Assembly: GCA_003996215.1 (NCBI GenBank)
Contig: QJPP01001597.1
Span: 248,001 to 312,000, forward strand
DNA from: Jaltomata sinuosa
Taxonomy: Eukaryota; Streptophyta; Magnoliopsida; Solanales; Solanaceae
Length of the DNA: 64,000 nucleotides
Direction of reading: 5' to 3'
Positions 58,221 to 64,000 of the stretch are shown here, one piece after another. Numbering within the stretch: position 1 is the stretch's first letter; each line of letters starts with the position of its first letter. The position numbers were made by a program, and so were the translations under genes. The notes under the pieces are model-generated. The model worked only from the letters and a program-made list of their open reading frames with translations. It did not search any database and was not told where the DNA came from.

Positions 58221-59235
58221 TCTACCTAAGAAAGCAAGCAGAAGAAGTAAAAATAAGCGAAAGCAGATAAGGAAAACAATCGGAAGGAAAATCAACCTGA
58301 ATATACATAAAAAAAAACTATGCCATCCCACGACCTGGTATCAAAAGTACAGGAGCCATTACTAATTACAGAGCACAAAGAGTGGAAAAGAAGAATATAC
58401 AATTGTCTCTGCAATAAACAAGAGTAAAGAGTGCCAGAAAAAGAAATATGGTCAAGCCCTGGTCGTCAGGAGCTCACCCTAATCTCAGATGTCCAAAAGT
58501 GACACGAGTATCCACGCGATCAATGGCGATAGCTCACACTAGAATCTGTACTAGGAAGATGTAGAAATATAGTATGAGTACCAATTACAAAGAAATGGGC
58601 ACCCAGTAGGCATCATAGGCCGACTGAGCATATATAAGATATAAAAGTAGTATAAAGTAGAAATGAAAGAAGTAGTCACAGAAGCAAATAGAGGAAAGAA
58701 CACGGAAACTAGCAACAGATAGAAGACAAGAAGAATACAAGTATACTATGTTAGCCATAGAAGATATATATATCACAGAACACAAGTTAAAGAATGGAGA
58801 ATGTACCTAGATCTTTTCAACAACAATATATACAGAAAGTTTAAGAAAATGACGTTTTACCAGTAACCTAAAATAAAAGGGAAAGAAGGAAAAACACCTA
58901 AACATAGTCATGCTAGCAAAACAATTCATAAGATAATAGTAATTAGAAAAATAACCTTGCAAGTAATACCATAGGAGAGAATAAGTTGATCAAACACGGA
59001 TCGGAAAGGCAACTAACAAGTACTACACTTGGGGCAGTAAGCAAATCTACCTACAGTCCCAACAGGTGCTCATACACCCGAGGAACACATACAAGTGAAA
59101 ACAAACCCTTTGGCATCCCATATTACCGGAGTGTACACTCAACAAATAGCAAACAAGGATGGAATCATACACGTGATGAATGATATGATAAAACCAGGTC
59201 TGCCAGTAATACTGTACGTACCTCCTCCGGTGCCT
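58221..59235 (-). repeat. Family A'' LTR, right fragment (minus strand)
   Basis: Continuation of 47062-47157 after element C. It matches A1 at 6930-8110 and A' at 38930-39880, including GCACCCAGTAGGCATCATAG (about 58600), CTACAGTCCCAAC and ATTACCGGAGTGTACA. It ends at CCTCCTCCGGTGCC, 59234, cut by the Athila-type LTR. Confidence 0.85.
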
Positions 59236-60563
59236 TGATAAGTCGGTATTCTACCTACTTATTTAGCTTTTAATCTTATGCTTTTGCTAGTATAACATGG
59301 AAAAATAGTGCAATTGACACGGATTACTTCTATTTTGTAGATCTCGGTGTTTTAGAAGTGTTCGTGCAGAATTTGGATGAAAACAAGTTATAAAAAAGCT
59401 ATTCGAAGAAGCAAGTGACTGGCAGCAGTACAGGCCTACACGAATGTGGTGTCCCACACACGTACGTGAAGTTAAATCAAACTTAGCTCCACGAATGCAC
59501 TGCATTGACTGCGTACGCAAAGGTCAACCAGATAGAAGACTATTTGCAAATGCGGTAGACTGCACGCATGAGCTAAGAAGGACTGCCAGCTGCAGGGCAG
59601 AAATGGAAATTTCCCCTTTTGGAAACCCCAATTCATATAAAAGACTTCTCAGCCATTTTGGTATCTATCTTTGGCTATTCTCATAACTTTTGGCAAAGCG
59701 TGGAGAGAAAGTTCATCAACCAACACCATAGGAGTAAAGATTCAGATTCTTTTTATTGTAAAATCTTTAGTTTCCATTCTTCAACTCTAGCTCTTAATTG
59801 CTATTTTGTTGGTATAATTTTTGAATTGAGATTTGGGTTTTGCATTAGAGATAATACTTGTTGGGTATTGAATTCTTATCTAGATTTTGCTCTTATTTGA
59901 TATATGGGTCTATTGAATCTTTCATGCTTGAATTTATAGTTAATGGTTGCAAGCATTGACTTAGCATTCTAATTGGGTTCTTGCTTTAAAGAGGAGTTCC
60001 TTAATTCGGGAAGGTTTATTAGTGGGGATTTTGGATTCCACTCTAGATTGAGGCTAGGAATAGCTCATTTTGCTGAAAACTCCCATCTAAGAGTTGGAGC
60101 TAGAGATAGCCAACTCACCCAAGTTGATTTGGTCGGTTATTGCTCACTCGTGGTTATTTGAGAGAAAACACGAGATATATGCTTGATTTGTCGAGAGACG
60201 GTTAGGCATACCCTTAACTAAGGTACCCACGTGTTAATCGAGTGCAAGTCTTGTGAGTTGAATTCCCATTCCCAATTCTCCCTTGTTGTGTTTTATTGAC
60301 GAAAGCAAGGTGAAAGCCATCGATCAAAATCTATATTTTATTTGATTTTCTTTATCTTTTGTTTTAGTTCTAAAACCCCCCATTTTTGATATCTTTTCTT
60401 TTGTTAATTGAACTTCAATAAGTTGCTTAGATTCTTTATTAGCTCGATCGCGATTACATTATTCTCTTTGGGTTTGATCCCGACATTCGTTGAGAATTAT
60501 AAATGTGTTTTGCTTAATGATCACCGATACCTCTTAGTTAGAGAGTACATTTTAGTGTTATCA
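59236..60563 (+). repeat. Athila-type 5' LTR
   Basis: 1328 bp from TGATAAGTCGG to GTGTTATCA. A TATA box TATAAAAG is at 59636-59643, with a block of CGTACG/CACGAATG words at 59435-59585 upstream. The 3' end is fixed by the Asp-type primer site five bases further on. It cuts off the A'' LTR on the left; no 3' LTR of this element is in the window. Confidence 0.85.
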
Positions 60564-60567
60564 AAAA

Positions 60568-60585
60568 TGGCGCCATTGCCGAGGA
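60568..60585 (+). other. Primer binding site, Asp-tRNA type
   Basis: TGGCGCCATTGCCGAGGA, two changes from TGGCGCCGTTGCCGGGGA, the site known for Athila elements and complementary to the 3' end of Asp tRNA. It sets the strand and lineage. Confidence 0.85.
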
Positions 60586-62132
60586 ATAATTTAGCGTATT
60601 GAGTTAGTTTAGAATTGAAGTTTACTTACTCTAGTTCAATTTTTGTGAATAGTTATTTTTATTTTATTTGGTTTTATTATGTTGAAAGATGCCATGGCAT
60701 CTCAAAGCGAGGATACTTTGAATGAGGCAAGTTTGAAGGTGGAGACGCACAAATCCTACTCCAACCATTTTTCGACCTTAAGTTTGATTGAATAGACGAA
60801 AGTCAAAGTAATAAAGCTTTTGGAAGACCTTGGAAGGAGGATGGATGAAGGTTTATCTGATTTTAATTTTGTCATGGAAAGAAGGCAAAGCGACCTTCCT
60901 CACTTGAAGGCGAAAAAGTGCAAAATGTGAAATCAAGAGACTGGACTTCTCATGTTCAAACCTTCACCCCTAGATTGTCACTGTAAGTTCGATTCAAGTT
61001 TGGGTCGAAGGTTCAAATCTTCCAAGTAAAGATCTAGATAGTAGGGTAACTTGCGTCGCGCCGCGATGTTAAATTGTGCGCTTGATGGGAAGCAACCCAT
61101 CATTTGCATGCTTTACTTCACTTTTTATTTTGTTTTGATTTGTTTTTAGGTACGCAAAGGAATGAGAAGAGGACCCAAGTGTTGAGAAGCACTAAAATTA
61201 CCTCTGAAAGATGTGCTTTTCGCACCTAAAAGATTTCCCATCGTACATGCCTTTACACAAGCAACCAGTGAGCTAGAAAAAAACACTGGCATGTGTGATA
61301 GTGGTGCATTTCGAACCTCCTAAAGTTCCCATTGCACCCCACTTCACACGTCGTAAATAGTAAGCTGGGAAAATTGTGAAAATCTGGCCCAGTCGCCCTT
61401 CTATGCAAATGCGATGAATCGGCCGCGTACGTGATGATCAAACAAACAACATACCTACGCGTACGCGCTGGACCGCCCACAAACGCGATGCTTACAGGTT
61501 GTTTCTAGGTTAGCTAAAATTTTCAAAAACCAGAAGGCCTCAAACATTTTTACTTCTCAAAAAAAAGTACTCTCTACTCCTTTGGCACACAATATCTTCC
61601 ATCAAGTTCTTCCATTCATTGCTTCACAAATTGCAATCCATCAGGTATAAACTCTGCCCTGCTTGCATCTTGAAATGGTTCCCTTTCTTCCTCATCTGGA
61701 TGTTGTAAGAATGGAGCAATGGCATTCTTGGTTGAAACTCCTCTTTCTCTAAATCAATTTTTATTTATGCCTAATTGCAAAATTGTTTGGTGAAGTTGGT
61801 TGAGGGTATGTCCTAAATTGTGGGACTAAACATGTGGTGCTTAAATTGGTTCCAACACTTTGGGAAATCAAGAAAGAACTGCTTGCCTCCCATGTGTTCG
61901 AGAAAATGCCTCAAGATGCATTAACCTTCGCGGTCGCGGTCGCCTGGCCACGTTCGCAAAGGAGGAAATTTTCTAAAAAATAAAATTCCTCTTCGCGAAC
62001 ACAACCACCTGGTCACATATGAAAAGAAGGAATGCCTGGCAGTGCCAAAATAGTAGCTCTGCAAAGCCCACCTCAGAATTTTTTCAGCTATTTCTTTGGC
62101 CTAAGTGCTTCATAATACATTGTTTTAAGTGT
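60586..62132 (+). mobile_element. Athila-type internal remnant (gag and pol deleted)
   Basis: A 33-codon frame at 60694-60795 (MASQSEDTLNEASLKVETHK...) may be a gag-start remnant. By about 60980 the sequence is already in the region that follows pol in Athila elements: GCGCCGCGATGTTAAAT and GATGGGAAGCAACCCATC (hairpin, 61083-61102). A long untranslated part follows with CGTACGCG words at 61390-61500 and TTCGCGGTCGCGGTCGCC at 61927-61944. No RT or integrase is present. It ends without a 3' LTR at about 62132, where Ogre/Tat sequence starts abruptly, so the right end was lost by recombination. Confidence 0.7.
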
Positions 62133-62310
62133 CCCCAGTACATGTCAGTCCTCCAAGTGATGGGTTAGTGGATGGAATAGGGGATCTGTTTGAGGAGTGT
62201 GATTCTATCGCGGAAGAAGCTCCCAAAACAACCACAATCAGGAATATCGAGCTCGATGAAAAGCTACAGAATTGGGTCGCAACTCCCCTCGTGACTCTTC
62301 ACTCGGCTGG
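62133..62310 (+). pseudogene. Pol exon 1, 3' end (second Ogre/Tat copy)
   Basis: The frame reads HVSPPSDGLVDGIGDLFEEC and on to TTTIRNIELDEKLQNWVA and LHSAG at the donor. It has Glu (GAG) where the first copy has a stop at 32268, showing the intact reading. Protease and G-patch are missing because the copy is truncated on the left. Confidence 0.75.
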
Positions 62311-62563
62311 GTAGATAAAGACCCTGCTTTATGAAAAATTGGTGAAGGGTCAGATGAGGCTCTGCGACCCACCATTTATGTTTTCCATTTCCTCATACTA
62401 TTTTATCGCTTTCCAAAAGGCACAAACTCGTAATTCATGCGGGTTATACCATAGTTGCAAATATTTTGGATTTCAAAGAAAGCCTCTCTTATTGAAAAAA
62501 CATTTACCATTCAAGATTATTTATTTACTTGTTGTTATCTAACTTGTTTTCTTTTGGTTTCAG
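62311..62563 (+). other. Intron (second Ogre/Tat copy)
   Basis: GTAGATAAAG...TTTGGTTTCAG, 253 bp, same splice sites and phase as 32330-32583 with about eight differences and one single-base deletion. Confidence 0.78.
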
Positions 62564-62936
62564 TAACAATAAGCTAAAACCTGCCACTGTCATGTCGTGT
62601 CAAAAGCTTAACGAACAAACCGAGGTAGATAATGATGATTTCGAGGAGTACATTGAAGACGTCATGGTCCTTGAACAAACAACTGAGAAGTGTAAAAACT
62701 TTAAAAACCATAAAAGGCCCCACCTGAAAGAGTTTAAGGTGGTCAATCTGGGAGACAGCAGTCAAGTTGAAGAAATCAGTATCGGTATTCATTTGTCAAA
62801 AGCACAAAAGAAAGAACTTATTAGTCTGCTCAGGTTATACATCGACATCTTTGATTGGTCCTACAATAATAGGACGATAATGAGCACAAATATCATCTCC
62901 AAAAGTTTATTGGTCAATCGAGAAAATGGACAGTGA
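62564..62936 (+). pseudogene. Pol exon 2, RT leader (second copy)
   Basis: Open from the acceptor through SCQKLNEQTEVDNDDFEEYI, SKAQKKELISLL and STNIISKSLLVNRENGQ to a stop at 62934-62936. It differs from 32584-32934 at about ten sites, and Lys replaces the TAA at 32921. The integrase C-terminal remnant follows to about 63091 (A-K-G-Y-Y-V then TGA), as in the first copy, with one extra T that keeps a different frame. Confidence 0.75.
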
Positions 62937-64000
62937 ATCTTTTCCTCTCACGAGATGAAGGAAAACTTTCACCAAATTGGCAAGGACTCTACAATCATCC
63001 AAAAAGTGCTATCCGAAGGAGCTTTGATTTTTTCTTAGAGAGATGATCAAGCCTATATCAATTCCAATGATGCAAAGGGATACTACGTCTGAAGATGGTT
63101 TCTTTTTCATCTATTTTCTTTCCCTGTAATCGCATTTCCTAATTGTAATCGTTTCTACGCTTAGTAAAAGCTTAAATATCCCCTATCCTCTATGTACAAA
63201 CTACGTTTGACCTGAATTCTCAAGAGTGAGATACGTAGGTGGACTGTTCCAACTTCGGTCAACCCCTTAGGAAAATCTATCTTTCCCCTTCTTATCTTGA
63301 ACTACGTTTGACCTGAATTCTCAAGAATGAGATACGTAGGCGGCCTGTGTCGGCCTCAATCACCCCTTTAGTTATTTCCATCATTCTCCCACTTCGAGTG
63401 TGGGAACTACATTTGACCTCATTCCTGCCTCAACTGGATACGTAGGCGCCATAACGGTTCGGTCATATCACCCCAGGAAATGGAAACTGGGGTAGAATTT
63501 TTGAGAAAGGAATCTCAAAATATTCAGAAGATGAAGGTCGTTGTCAACGAAACAAGGGAATTCTTGTAGATACAAAAATGCCATAAACGTTCAGCCGTAT
63601 CGCCAAGGAAATGGAAACTGGGGTAGAATTTTTGAGAAAGGAATCTCAAAAATTTAGAAAATAAAGAGCATTAGAATCCAAAGAAATCCTCAGTAAGAAT
63701 ACAGAGTATGCCGAAGAGCAACCAAAGCAAATACCGAGAAAGAATCTCGCGATCCCCACAGAGTCTCAAGTCTCTTGCCCGAAGAAATAAAATCCGCTAT
63801 GAAACCTTTAAATAGGGCAGAAATTTTGAGAAGGATCTCAAAATTTCCGCCAAGCTTCATTCAAGAGTTCAACATTAAACTCCGAAGAATTTCCCAACAC
63901 CGAGAGATTAGAGCATACTTCAAGGAATCCCCAGTCCTATATGGATTAATCCCCAACTGTGATAGATTTCTTGAAAATCATCTTTCAAGTTCCCCAGCCA

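Larger units (their letters stand above)
62133..64000 (+). mobile_element. Second Ogre/Tat copy, 5'-truncated, runs off window
   Basis: Collinear with 32152-34020 at about 97% by eye. It starts inside the region after the G-patch (V-H-V-S-P-P-S-D-G), passes the intron, the RT leader, the pol deletion junction and the integrase C-terminus. It then continues into the 3' region with three GATACGTAGG units (about 63197-63450) and the hairpin array (63499-63846). The left edge is an abrupt junction with Athila sequence. Confidence 0.9.

Overview
This is plant nuclear DNA, and it is built almost entirely from nested, decayed Ty3/gypsy LTR retrotransposons. I find no host gene, rRNA, tRNA or CRISPR array. 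The long LTRs (1.3-4.2 kb), plant-type primer sites (initiator-Met-like and Asp-tRNA-like), an Ogre/Tat element with ORF1 and an intron, a chromovirus with a chromodomain-type C-terminus, and an Athila leader all point to a eudicot with a repeat-rich genome. The LTR families resemble those I know from Solanaceae; that assignment is inference.

Layout. 1-10417: a decayed chromovirus-like element on the minus strand (family A1), with a partial 3' LTR at the window start, a broken gag-pol at 2504-6836 and a 5' LTR at 6837-10417. 10418-12402 plus 19564-19636: a plus-strand LTR of another family (B), split by a minus-strand element D (12403-19563, target duplication GAGTT) that carries only a gag remnant. 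19637-20457: the start of the B internal region. 20458-45992: a very large Ogre/Tat-type element on the plus strand (target duplication GGGTA). It has a 4.2 kb 5' LTR, a leader, ORF1, an unusual ORF2 with two extra nucleocapsid-like modules, gag, protease plus G-patch, an in-frame intron, and a pol from which almost all of RT, RNase H and integrase is missing. A 4.6 kb repeat-rich 3' region and a polypurine tract follow. Its 3' LTR is split at 38662/43413 by truncated minus-strand pieces of families A' and B'. 45998-47061: AT-rich sequence with nothing recognisable. 47062-47157 plus 58221-59235: a minus-strand A-type LTR (A''), split by a structurally complete plus-strand chromovirus C (47158-58220, target duplication TCTAC) with a stop-riddled gag-pol. 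59236-62132: an Athila-type 5' LTR, primer site and internal remnant. 62133-64000: a second, 5'-truncated copy of the same Ogre/Tat derivative, running off the window.

No gene here looks able to make a working protein. The most interesting material is in the Ogre/Tat derivative. Two copies share the same pol deletion. ORF2 duplicates nucleocapsid-like modules. A 13-bp-arm hairpin in its LTR has an inverted loop in one copy, and its 3' region holds an array of hairpins with one compensatory base-pair change. Unrelated LTR families also share a CpG-rich palindromic cluster just upstream of the TATA box.
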